NCBI GenBank assembly: GCA_019454705.1
Contig: JACFNS010000019.1
Coordinates: 1 to 15,263 of the forward strand
Source of the DNA: Taibaiella sp.
GTDB lineage: Bacteria > Bacteroidota > Bacteroidia > Chitinophagales > Chitinophagaceae
DNA: 15,263 bases
Reading direction: 5' to 3'
A program made the translations under genes and the position numbers. Below, one piece after another: positions 7,502 through 13,719 of this stretch. Position 1 is the first letter of the stretch; the number at the start of each line of letters is the position of its first letter. The notes below the pieces were generated by a model, which saw only the letters and a list, made by a program, of their open reading frames with translations, was not told the DNA's origin and made no database searches.

Positions 7502-8373
7502 AAAGTACCTGTAGATTTTAAATATTCAGCAAGTGTACTCAGGCCCAGCTTTCTGCGTCTTTCGTCAACATTTCCTTTATCATTAATAGGAAATAATTCC
7601 CCTTTGCTCATGTTACGAAACTGGGTGCCATAGTATTGTTTTCCTTGTTCTTTTACCATTATCCTGTCGTATAGGTAAGCGTAGTTGGATGGTGTAATAT
7701 CTTTTGTTGTCAGCAGTTTTTCCATTTGCTTTAATACCGTCTTCTGAAAAGCAATATCATTATCAGCATGCTGCACCAGCAGGAATGCTGCATCCGATGC
7801 TGGCTTTCCTACCTGTGTAATGCCGGGGAAGCCTTGTTTGACGATCACTGTTTTAATAAACAGAAGGTTTGCACTATCAGTTTTGTTAATGATGTTTTTG
7901 TCAGCGGGCATTTGGAACAGCCTCACCGATTGGTCTGCACCGCCGGCTTTCAGTATTTTGATTGCCAGCGATAGATTCGTAGGGTTGTACGTGTTTTTAT
8001 AATGAGTAGTTACCCTGTCTTCAAACTTTTTCCATCCGGAAGATTTAGTATAATTCCTGAGTTGATAAAAGCCGAGAATGTTAGGATTGTAATTTTCCGG
8101 GCAGGCTTCATCGTTTGGATATATATCGCAAACATCAAGAGCGTGATTAAGATAGTATATTGCAGAATCCCCTGAGCCAAGTATTCCATAGGTGAGAGCA
8201 ATGCTTATGCTTACATGACTATGCGCACCCGGATATACCTCAACCGGGTTTCTGTCCAGGGACTTCAGTAGCTTTTCTTTTTTAAGGGCTATTTTCTCAT
8301 ATTCTGTCTCGCTTTGCGCAGGTGCAGCCATAGCAAATAATAAACATAGCCCGATTATATATAGTCGGTTCAT
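7498..8373 (-). CDS. DUF6624-containing secreted or periplasmic protein
   Basis: A 291-aa protein with a signal peptide (MNRLYIIGLCLLFAMAAPAQ, cleavage near residue 19-20) and a first half that may form helical TPR-like repeats (GDSAIYYLNHALDVCDIYPN). The C-terminal part (about 181-286) matches the DUF6624 pattern: GFPG....VGKPASDAAFLLVQHADND, YLYDRIMVKEQGKQYYGTQF, then NVDERRRKLGLSTLAEYLK. Function unknown. Base use is more AT-rich than in the housekeeping genes to the left, in line with an accessory region. A double-hairpin repeat lies about 50 bp upstream of the start, and a probable broken gene converges on its stop. Confidence 0.82.
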   Translation of the reverse strand: MNRLYIIGLCLLFAMAAPAQSETEYEKIALKKEKLLKSLDRNPVEVYPGAHSHVSISIALTYGILGSGDSAIYYLNHALDVCDIYPNDEACPENYNPNILGFYQLRNYTKSSGWKKFEDRVTTHYKNTYNPTNLSLAIKILKAGGADQSVRLFQMPADKNIINKTDSANLLFIKTVIVKQGFPGITQVGKPASDAAFLLVQHADNDIAFQKTVLKQMEKLLTTKDITPSNYAYLYDRIMVKEQGKQYYGTQFRNMSKGELFPINDKGNVDERRRKLGLSTLAEYLKSTGTF

Positions 8374-8419
8374 GGGTACTAGTTTATAATAAATCTACAC
8401 TTTTTCTTTTTGGCACCAC

Positions 8420-8470
8420 TGGTCTTAGCGTCTCGCTAAGACCTAAGATAAGTTAAGCGTCCGCTTACCT
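8420..8470. repeat. Dispersed double-hairpin repeat, copy 2
   Basis: The more perfect copy of the 51-bp element also at 6192-6242. Hairpin 1 is GGTCTTAGCG/CGCTAAGACC around TCT with no mismatch (8421-8443); hairpin 2 is TAAGCG/CGCTTA around TC (8454-8467). It lies 13 bp beyond the stop of the 8484-8906 gene in the same orientation as copy 1. Confidence 0.75.
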
Positions 8471-8483
8471 GCCGGCATCACGC

Positions 8484-8906
8484 TTACCTCAGTCCAAACA
8501 TATCTTTATATACCCGTCTCACGCAGGTAGTACAGTTTTTCTCTATAGCTACCATTATCTGCTCAAAGGTCGGCTCCTCGCTCATGCCGCAATAGTTGCA
8601 TACCTGGCCCATGCCATATTGCACGGCCCGTGCTTCGCCGCGGGCTATTTTTGCCAGTATCTCCCGCTTTTCTTCTGTTGTCAGCAGCGGCGGCCGGTTA
8701 TCCTCTATCTCCTTCAATACTTCTTTTCTTATCCTCTGCCGCACATTCCTTATATACTCCGCCACTTCGGGTACCTGCAACATCAGGTTGCCGCCATGCT
8801 CCGCCAGTTTCCGCTTCATGGGATAGTTGATGGCTGTCATATACGCTTCCGCCTTGTCGTTGCTGCTGAGATAGGCCATTACAAAGGCCTGTTGTTTCTG
8901 GTTCAT
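8484..8906 (-). CDS. Orphan terminase-small-subunit-like protein with zinc-ribbon-like tail
   Basis: A 140-aa protein. Residues 1-60 (QKQQAFVMAYLSSNDKAEAY, later LMLQVPEVAEYI) follow the helix-turn-helix pattern of phage terminase small subunits (Terminase_2 type), where this domain binds the DNA packaging site. Residues 76-98 (TTEEKREILAKIARGEARAV) match the second conserved helix. The C-terminus has Cys103-x2-Cys106 and Cys125-x2-Cys128, a spacing that suggests a zinc ribbon in place of an oligomerisation tail. No terminase large subunit, portal or capsid gene is nearby, so a role in packaging is unlikely; DNA binding or regulation is inferred. It is divergent from a paralog at 9777-11036 across an 870-bp spacer. 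TATTTTTG (8967-8974), an exact TAnnTTTG, lies about 60 nt upstream of the ATG. Confidence 0.68.
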   Translation of the reverse strand: MNQKQQAFVMAYLSSNDKAEAYMTAINYPMKRKLAEHGGNLMLQVPEVAEYIRNVRQRIRKEVLKEIEDNRPPLLTTEEKREILAKIARGEARAVQYGMGQVCNYCGMSEEPTFEQIMVAIEKNCTTCVRRVYKDMFGLR

Positions 8907-9130
8907 GTTTATAGTTTTTTATTGGTGAATGATAATACCCTTCCGGGAGAAAGAATATTTCAATAGCAAAAATAGTGTATACGGACAATAAATAAAAATA
9001 ATTTATTTCTCCGGGACAGAAATATTTCGCTAAAATATCCGGACCAGGAAGAGAGGTATGTTAACTCAACTCTACAGATTAGTCTTCCCGAGAGGACATA
9101 CGTGCCGGAAACTTACAACCGAATAACTGA

Positions 9131-9189
9131 GTCTCCCCGGAATTTATCCCGCCACTGGCGGGAGGGGGATAGGGGACCCTTGCACAGGA
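9131..9189. repeat. REP-like palindrome, noncoding copy
   Basis: Starts GTCTCCCCGGAATTTATCCC, has a TCCCGCC/GGCGGGA hairpin and ends GGGGGATAGGGGAC followed by a CTTGCACAGGA-type tail. It matches 10337-10396 over about 59 positions with a few differences and one 1-nt gap. The second and third copies lie inside the reading frame of the 9777-11036 gene. Confidence 0.8.
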
Positions 9190-9252
9190 TAAATAAATTT
9201 GTTTTAATGAATATTATTATGTAATTTAGCTATTGAAAAAATGTAAACAACT

Positions 9253-9390
9253 AAAATCATAAATCACCAATTATACATCTTAAATCCAAACACTTTCAGT
9301 TCAGCATTCATAACAAAGACAGTAGCCATCCGTAGTCCGGTAGTGCCGAAGAACCGCAGTCTATCAGGGAGCAATCTCGCCCCTTTGAAT
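9253..9390. repeat. Imperfect direct repeat, copy A
   Basis: Shares with copy B (starting 9435) the blocks AAAATCATAAATCACCAA, TAAATCCAAACACTTTCAGTT, GCATTCAT and GCCGAAGAACCGC in the same order and orientation. A 7-bp length difference lies near the left end. Unlike copy B it is not followed by a terminator. Confidence 0.7.
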
Positions 9391-9434
9391 CTTAATTCTT
9401 ATTACCCTATTAACCAATCAACATTTTAACCATA

Positions 9435-9565
9435 AAAATCATAAATCACCAATCCTAAATCCAAACACTTTCAGTTCTGCATTCATGACAAGAAACTAGC
9501 AATCCGAAGCCCGGCAGCGCCGAAGAACCGCTGTATATCAAGGAACCATCCCGTTCCGTTGAAGC
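9435..9565. repeat. Imperfect direct repeat, copy B, possible small RNA
   Basis: Copy B of the repeat above, running straight into an intrinsic terminator on the plus strand. A small hairpin CAGCG/CGCTG (9515-9533) shows the GCCGAAGAACC core in its loop. The end of a conserved, non-coding-looking sequence in a terminator suggests a small RNA, but no well-formed promoter is visible and the hairpin is not kept in copy A. Confidence 0.4.
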
Positions 9566-9590
9566 TTTAGGAACGGGGCTCTTTTTCTTT
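9550..9590 (+). terminator. Strong intrinsic terminator in the spacer
   Basis: Perfect 8-bp stem CCCGTTCC/GGAACGGG (9550-9557 and 9570-9577) with a 12-nt loop, then GCTCTTTTTCTTT. It faces the plus strand although no plus-strand protein gene precedes it for more than 5 kb except the broken one at 7235-7501. It therefore probably ends an RNA transcribed within the spacer. Confidence 0.75.
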
Positions 9591-9776
9591 GGTTCGTTTC
9601 GTGCCTGTCCCGCCCGTGCGGGAGAGAAGCAACTAGCGTAGCGACTCATTGAGGCAACTGAAAATAATAATGATCGAAATAAAAGAAAGTAAAAGAAGAT
9701 GAGAAATGACAAGATGCTCATGTTAATAAATTAACTCCAATAGTAATTCTAATGACAAAAATCTAAACCATACGCT

Positions 9777-11036
9777 ATGACCAAAAAACACCTCCAATTC
9801 TGCATCTACTACATGCAGACCGGCGACCAGCAGGTTGCCTACAAAATGGCCTACCCCCGCGCCGCAGTCAAATCATTAAAAGCATCAGCCTCCCGCCTGA
9901 TGGCCCGCCCCGATGTGGCCGAATGGGTAAACGGCACCGAAGAACGGGTACACAACCGTATGATGCGGCAGTTTCACAACGAGCACTATGATGAGTTTAA
10001 AGAAAAACTGCTGACCATCAACGAAAAGCGTACCGTACTCACAAAAATCATCAAGGGCGAAACCAAGCGTGTGCGTTACGTCAAGGTCAAATATGGCGTA
10101 CAAAAGGTAGAAGAAGACTTGTCGGCCGACACAGTACTCCGCGCCATAGACCTCGATACACGCCTCGAAAACTTTTACAACTACCTCACCCGCTCCGACA
10201 CCTGGCGCAAAACGCAGAATATCTACGTCAACACACCCACCCTGCAGCAGCAAGTCAACATCCTCATCTCCAAAGCTGGTGAAAATGCAGAAAATGTAGA
10301 TACGGTGGAATCAATACAAATAAATTCACCAACTAAGTCTCCCCGGAATTTATCCCGCCGCGGGCGGGAGGGGGATAGGGGGACGCTTGCGCAGGACACT
10401 CCCGAATCCGAATTGGTGGAAGAACCCACACCATCACCGGAACAAGCATTGTCCCCCGCTGGCGGGGGTGTCACGTTAGTGACGGGGGTGGGACACTCGC
10501 GCCGGACAGATAACACAAGTCCCCCTTCGGGGGATTTAGGGGTTTACTCGCAAAGCACACTCGCGTGTACCCCAACCGCAGGTCGTGGGCCGGACACACA
10601 CGAACCACTAAATGTGTCTCCCCGGAATTTATCCCGCCACGGGCGGGAGGGGGATAGGGGGACCTTCACGCAGGACACTCCCGAATCCGAATTGGTGGAA
10701 GAACCCACACCATCACCGGAACAAGCATTGTCCCCCGCTGCCTGCCTGCCCCGACCATTTCGGGGTCCCGACGATTTCGGGAGCGGGGGCGATCCCGCAC
10801 GCCTGTCCCGAGCCATTCGGGATGCGGGAACGGGGGTGGGACACTCGCGCCGGACAGATACTACCGAAGGACTAAATATGTCTCCCCTTAAGGGGGATAG
10901 GGGGACCTTCGCACCGAAAAAAACACCCCGATACCTTTCTGCAAAATCAACCGGTTTGTCACAAAAGAAAAACACCAACAGGTTAACAACGGTTAACAAT
11001 TTGAAACGACACCAGGACGACAACAACTCTGCGTAG
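9777..11036 (+). CDS. Orphan terminase-small-subunit-like protein with repeat-derived C-terminal half
   Basis: A 419-aa frame in two parts. Residues 1-165 resemble a terminase small subunit: an HTH region (QQVAYKMAYPRAAVKSLKAS, then LMARPDVAEWV, up to about 51), LTINEKRTVLTKIIKGETKRVRY, then DTVLRAIDLDTRLENFYNYL. The middle stretch is close to the 8484-8906 protein (EKR..L.KI..GE...V.Y), so the two are paralogs. From about residue 187 the sequence is low-complexity and encoded by palindromic repeats: two copies of SPRNLSR.GREGDRGT...TPESELVEEPTPSPEQALSPA, a third short SPLKGDRGT, and a basic Lys/Asn tail. The repeats are also present in noncoding DNA, so this half is probably acquired and may be disordered. 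The ATG at 9777 starts the HTH domain directly. No phage genes accompany it. DNA binding is inferred. Confidence 0.65.
   Translation: MTKKHLQFCIYYMQTGDQQVAYKMAYPRAAVKSLKASASRLMARPDVAEWVNGTEERVHNRMMRQFHNEHYDEFKEKLLTINEKRTVLTKIIKGETKRVRYVKVKYGVQKVEEDLSADTVLRAIDLDTRLENFYNYLTRSDTWRKTQNIYVNTPTLQQQVNILISKAGENAENVDTVESIQINSPTKSPRNLSRRGREGDRGTLAQDTPESELVEEPTPSPEQALSPAGGGVTLVTGVGHSRRTDNTSPPSGDLGVYSQSTLACTPTAGRGPDTHEPLNVSPRNLSRHGREGDRGTFTQDTPESELVEEPTPSPEQALSPAACLPRPFRGPDDFGSGGDPARLSRAIRDAGTGVGHSRRTDTTEGLNMSPLKGDRGTFAPKKTPRYLSAKSTGLSQKKNTNRLTTVNNLKRHQDDNNSA
10337..10461. repeat. In-frame direct repeat, unit 1 (carries REP palindrome)
   Basis: 125 bp, identical to 10616-10740 except for 5 substitutions and no gaps, about 96%. 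It begins with the GTCTCCCC...GGGGGAC palindrome and continues into a region encoding ESELVEEPTPSPEQALSPA. The offset to unit 2 is 279 bp, exactly 93 codons. Confidence 0.9.
10616..10740. repeat. In-frame direct repeat, unit 2
   Basis: Second copy of the 125-bp unit. It is preceded by ACTAAATGTG, which recurs as ACTAAATATG at 10871-10880 before a shortened third palindrome (TCTCCCCTTAAGGGGGATAG, then GGGGAC, 10881-10906). A 31-bp block (ACGGGGGTGGGACACTCGCG onward) is also duplicated, at 10482-10512 and 10830-10860. Confidence 0.9.
10732..10829. repeat. Nest of stacked palindromes inside unit 2
   Basis: CCCCCGC (10732-10738) pairs with GCGGGGG (10783-10789) and encloses two hairpins, CCCCGA/TCGGGG (10749-10765) and TCCCGA/TCGGGA (10766-10782). 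Next to it TCCCGCA (10793-10799) pairs with TGCGGGA (10823-10829) around another TCCCGA/TCGGGA hairpin (10806-10822). Unit 1 has only 20 bp at the place where unit 2 has 89 bp, so this looks like insertion of palindromes into palindromes; the difference, 69 bp, is 23 codons. Confidence 0.75.
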
Positions 11037-11071
11037 CAGCCTCATTGCTCCCAATGATAGCTTGATTTTTG

Positions 11072-11099
11072 GCTTTTGAATTTTGACTTTTGAATTTTC
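11072..11099. repeat. Short AT-rich tandem repeat between convergent genes
   Basis: Two copies of CTTTTGAATTTT separated by GA, in the 70-bp gap between the convergent 9777-11036 and 11107-12633 genes. Coordinates are approximate to a base or two. No terminator hairpin is seen here. Confidence 0.5.
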
Positions 11100-11106
11100 C
11101 ATGACA

Positions 11107-12633
11107 CTATTCTTTCCCTTTCAAACGCACTTCGTAAAAATCCTTACGCCTGTCTTTCAGGTTGCGTACACTGCCGTAGCTGTGCAGTTCGTCCAGCATT
11201 TGCAGGTCCACATCGGCTATCAGTATCATCTCGGTATTTGGCGTCGCCTCCGATTTGATACCCATAGATGGGAAGGCAAAATCGCAGGGGGTAAATACTG
11301 CGGACTGCGAGTAGGAGATGTCCATATTCTCTACCTTGGGCAGGTTGCCTACGCTGCCGGTTATTGCTACAAAACATTCATTCTCTATAGCCCGCGCCAT
11401 AGCGCAGGTGCGCACCCGCATATAGGCGTTCTGCGTATCGGTCAGGAAGGGTACGAAGAGTATCTGCATACCCTGGTCGGCCAGTATGCGCCCCAGTTCA
11501 GGAAATTCCACGTCATAACAAATGAGCACGCCTATTTTTCCCGCATCGGTTTCATACACCTTCAGCGTATCGCCGCCGCGTATACCCCATGCCTTACTCT
11601 CGTCGGGGGTGATATGTATTTTCTCATATTGGTCCACATTCCCGTTGCGGTGGCATATATAACCCACGTTCTTCAGCCTGTCGTCTTCCAGCGAAGGCAG
11701 GCTACCGGTTATGATGTTGACATTGTATTCGATGGCCAGGCGAGAAAACCGTTGTTTCATTTCGGGTGTATATTGTGCCAGTGCGCGCATGGCTTCCGCT
11801 TCATTCATTTCATTGAACTCTGCCAGCAGCGGGCCGTTAAAAAGTTCCGGCAGCAGGGCGAAATCGCTTTTGTAGGAGGATATGGAATCGATGAAATATT
11901 CTACCTGCACAAACATATCGTCCAGCGATCGGTAGGGGCGCATCTGCCATTGTATCAGCCCCAGGCGCACATAAGTTTTGCCGGAAAATTGCCTGGTTTC
12001 GGGTGGGGCGTAATACACATTGTCCCATTGCAGCAGCGTTCCGTATTCCATACTCTGCTCATCGCCAGGCATATAGCCTTTTATTACTTTCTTTACATGA
12101 AAGTCGTTAGCCAACTGGAAGCTGAGCACAGGGTCGTAAATTTCTTTGCGGCGCACCTTCTGGATATATTCTTTGGGCGACATTTCTGCAGCATAGGTAT
12201 GGTAGTGAGGTATACGCCCGCCAAACACTATGGCTTTCAGGTTCAGTTCTTCGCACAATTCTTTGCGGGCATCATACAGCCGCCTGCCCAGCCTCAGCCC
12301 CCGGTAGTCAGGATGGATAAATACCTCTATGCCATAGAGTACATCACCTTTGTCATTGTGTGTATTGAATGTATAGTCGCCCGTGATGGCTTTGTAGGTG
12401 TGGAAGTCGCCGAATTTATCGTACTGCACCACTATGGACAATGCACAGCCCACAACCTTTCCGTCAACATAGATTACTATCTGCCCCGCGGGAAACCGCT
12501 TAATAAGGTTCTCAATCACCGGCAGCGACCAATAACTATTCCAGTCAGGGTAAGCGGCCTTCATGGCCACAATCAATTCCTGGTAATCTTCAATAGATAA
12601 ATTGCCTAATTCTATGTGTTTGATGTCTTCCAT
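11107..12633 (-). CDS. Bifunctional GNAT acetyltransferase / carbon-nitrogen hydrolase (nitrilase superfamily)
   Basis: A 508-aa fusion. Residues 1 to about 205 form a GNAT domain with the acetyl-CoA loop DYRGLRLGRRLY (109-120). Residues about 220-500 form a carbon-nitrogen hydrolase domain with the full catalytic triad: Glu263 in LPELFNGP, Lys338 in YEKIHITPDE and Cys372 in LICYDVEFPEL. The nitrilase half hydrolyses a C-N bond (amide or nitrile) and the GNAT half probably modifies an amine with an acyl group; the true substrate is unknown. The fusion is common in Bacteroidota and this copy is intact. No signal peptide, so cytosolic. It starts at the ATG at 12633 and is divergent from a small lipoprotein gene. 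Confidence 0.93.
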   Translation of the reverse strand: MEDIKHIELGNLSIEDYQELIVAMKAAYPDWNSYWSLPVIENLIKRFPAGQIVIYVDGKVVGCALSIVVQYDKFGDFHTYKAITGDYTFNTHNDKGDVLYGIEVFIHPDYRGLRLGRRLYDARKELCEELNLKAIVFGGRIPHYHTYAAEMSPKEYIQKVRRKEIYDPVLSFQLANDFHVKKVIKGYMPGDEQSMEYGTLLQWDNVYYAPPETRQFSGKTYVRLGLIQWQMRPYRSLDDMFVQVEYFIDSISSYKSDFALLPELFNGPLLAEFNEMNEAEAMRALAQYTPEMKQRFSRLAIEYNVNIITGSLPSLEDDRLKNVGYICHRNGNVDQYEKIHITPDESKAWGIRGGDTLKVYETDAGKIGVLICYDVEFPELGRILADQGMQILFVPFLTDTQNAYMRVRTCAMARAIENECFVAITGSVGNLPKVENMDISYSQSAVFTPCDFAFPSMGIKSEATPNTEMILIADVDLQMLDELHSYGSVRNLKDRRKDFYEVRLKGKE

Positions 12634-12670
12634 AAATAGTAGTGTTAGTACCGTATCTCACTTATTATAC

Positions 12671-12688
12671 ATACCCAAATCGGGGTAT
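12671..12688. promoter_or_regulatory. Inverted repeat in a divergent promoter region (possible operator)
   Basis: ATACCC and GGGTAT are separated by 6 nt in the 106-bp gap between the divergent nitrilase-fusion and lipoprotein genes. It could be a regulator binding site or a leader hairpin. Only the symmetry supports it. Confidence 0.25.
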
Positions 12689-12739
12689 ATGCCCAATCCG
12701 GTTTCATGTATAATTTCGTTAAAAATCAAATATTACTTT

Positions 12740-13249
12740 ATGAAAAAGCAATTACTTGTACTTATTACAACATTGGCAGTAACGGGTTTGTTCACTTTGG
12801 TGGCCTGTAAGAAAGACCCTGTGAAACCCCCAACCAACACCCCCACCACCGTATGCAGTGGGGGCAACCTGTGCTTTAAGCTGGATGGTACACAGGAGAC
12901 TTATACAGCCGAATGGAGGAAACTTACTACCACGCCCACGCGTTACCGTATTTATTGGCAAAATGCCAATGGTTCTCAAAACATCGAAATGGATATGTAT
13001 GGCACAACGGCAGGTGTTTATAATGTGAAGGAAACTGGACATGCCGCCAATGATGCCGGGTTCCAATATTGGCAAAATGGCGGAAAGGACATAAGGGGAA
13101 TATCCGGTACAATAGAAATAACTGAAATAGATAATACCAATAACACGATATCTGGTAAGTTTACAATAAGCAGCATAGATAAGAACAACAGTGATGCCCC
13201 GCACGAGATTACAGAAGGGAATTTTGAGAACGTACCCCTGAAACCGTAG
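12740..13249 (+). CDS. Small lipoprotein, DUF6252-like
   Basis: The frame opens at 12602, but the ATG at 12740 is the right start because it begins a lipoprotein signal (MKKQLLVLITTLAVTGLFTL, then VAC with Cys23, followed by KKD). The 169-aa product has a Pro/Thr linker (PVKPPTNTPTT) and a beta-rich domain. It ends with the pattern ISGTIEITEID..NNTISGKFTI and EITEGNFENVP, which resembles DUF6252-type lipoproteins of Bacteroidota. The length and the loss of any other motif leave the function open. It probably sits on the outer membrane. It is a monocistronic unit, with a good terminator 24 bp after the stop. Confidence 0.78.
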   Translation: MKKQLLVLITTLAVTGLFTLVACKKDPVKPPTNTPTTVCSGGNLCFKLDGTQETYTAEWRKLTTTPTRYRIYWQNANGSQNIEMDMYGTTAGVYNVKETGHAANDAGFQYWQNGGKDIRGISGTIEITEIDNTNNTISGKFTISSIDKNNSDAPHEITEGNFENVPLKP

Positions 13250-13272
13250 GCAATCAACCGGTGATTGAAAAT

Positions 13273-13303
13273 AAAGCGTGTACCTCCGGGTATGCGCTTT
13301 TTT
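13273..13303 (+). terminator. Intrinsic terminator after the lipoprotein gene
   Basis: A 12-bp stem (AAAGCGTGTACC with GGTATGCGCTTT, two G-T wobbles) is closed by a TCCG tetraloop and followed by a T-run through 13303. Confidence 0.9.
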
Positions 13304-13392
13304 CGTTTGTGGCCTGTTACACACTCTGTGGGGCTTATCTTGAATTATCCGATGATATTTGCTAATATTACGTCCTAATTTTTCTGTACAAA

Positions 13393-13707
13393 ATGATAAA
13401 AAGTACGATAGGGGAGCTGAAAATATCACCGATTAAAGAAGACGGGATGTTTGTATTCTTTAATGATTTCATCACCATCAACGGCAAAGTTTCCAAAGGC
13501 GACTCGGTAAAAGTATTCGTGAAACAATACGATAATAAAACGGGTACTTTTCAACTGGACAAAAACGAAGCCGCCAAAGCCGTACTGGTGGTGCGGGGCA
13601 AAGAAAAGCAGCACGACAACATTACCGGCTACGAAACATTGAATAAGCTGTATGACCATGTGTCTGTCCTGTACAGGGAGCATTTCTACTTTGGCGAAGC
13701 GAATTAA
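13393..13707 (+). CDS. Unrecognised 104-aa protein upstream of mtgA
   Basis: Starts at ATG 13393 and has normal protein composition: a beta-rich first half (IGELKISPIKEDGMFVFFND, then FITINGKVSKGDSVKVFVKQ) and a helical second half (NEAAKAVLVV, GYETLNKLYDHVSVLYREHF). No signal peptide, membrane segment or Cys pair. I do not recognise a family. Its stop is 12 nt before the apparent TTG start of mtgA and in the same frame, so the two are very probably co-transcribed. Confidence 0.65.
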   Translation: MIKSTIGELKISPIKEDGMFVFFNDFITINGKVSKGDSVKVFVKQYDNKTGTFQLDKNEAAKAVLVVRGKEKQHDNITGYETLNKLYDHVSVLYREHFYFGEAN

Positions 13708-13719
13708 GCTACGGGTAAT

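Larger units (their letters stand above)
8907..9776. other. 870-bp gene-free spacer between divergent paralogs
   Basis: No convincing protein gene. From left to right it holds AT-rich probable promoter DNA for the minus-strand gene; a segment at 9038-9107 with several complementary stretches (see findings); a REP-like palindrome (9131-9189); an AT-rich tract with TAAATTTG at 9194-9201, a possible plus-strand -7 box; two imperfect copies of a ~130-bp sequence; an intrinsic terminator at 9550-9590; a small GC palindrome TCCCGC/GCGGGA at 9608-9623; and an AT-rich leader before the plus-strand gene. Confidence 0.6.

Noticed and set aside
9455..9721. An 88-codon minus-strand frame in the spacer
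   Set aside because: It reads through the direct repeat, the intrinsic terminator and a GC palindrome. The hydrophobic start comes from an AT-rich tract, so repeat and terminator structure explain it better.
10337..10910. CRISPR-like array
   Set aside because: The repeats are 125 bp, only two full copies, contain palindromes and lie in a reading frame; there are no regular 25-40 bp repeats with unique spacers and no cas genes.
10544..11026. A 160-codon minus-strand frame within the repeat-rich 3' part of the plus-strand gene
   Set aside because: GC-rich palindromes lack stops on both strands; the plus-strand frame is attached to a real N-terminal domain and this one is not.
11083..12600. 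A 505-codon open frame on the plus strand opposite the nitrilase fusion gene
   Set aside because: It is an antisense shadow of a gene with intact domains and catalytic triad on the other strand, and its translation is rich in His, Tyr and Val with no recognisable domain.
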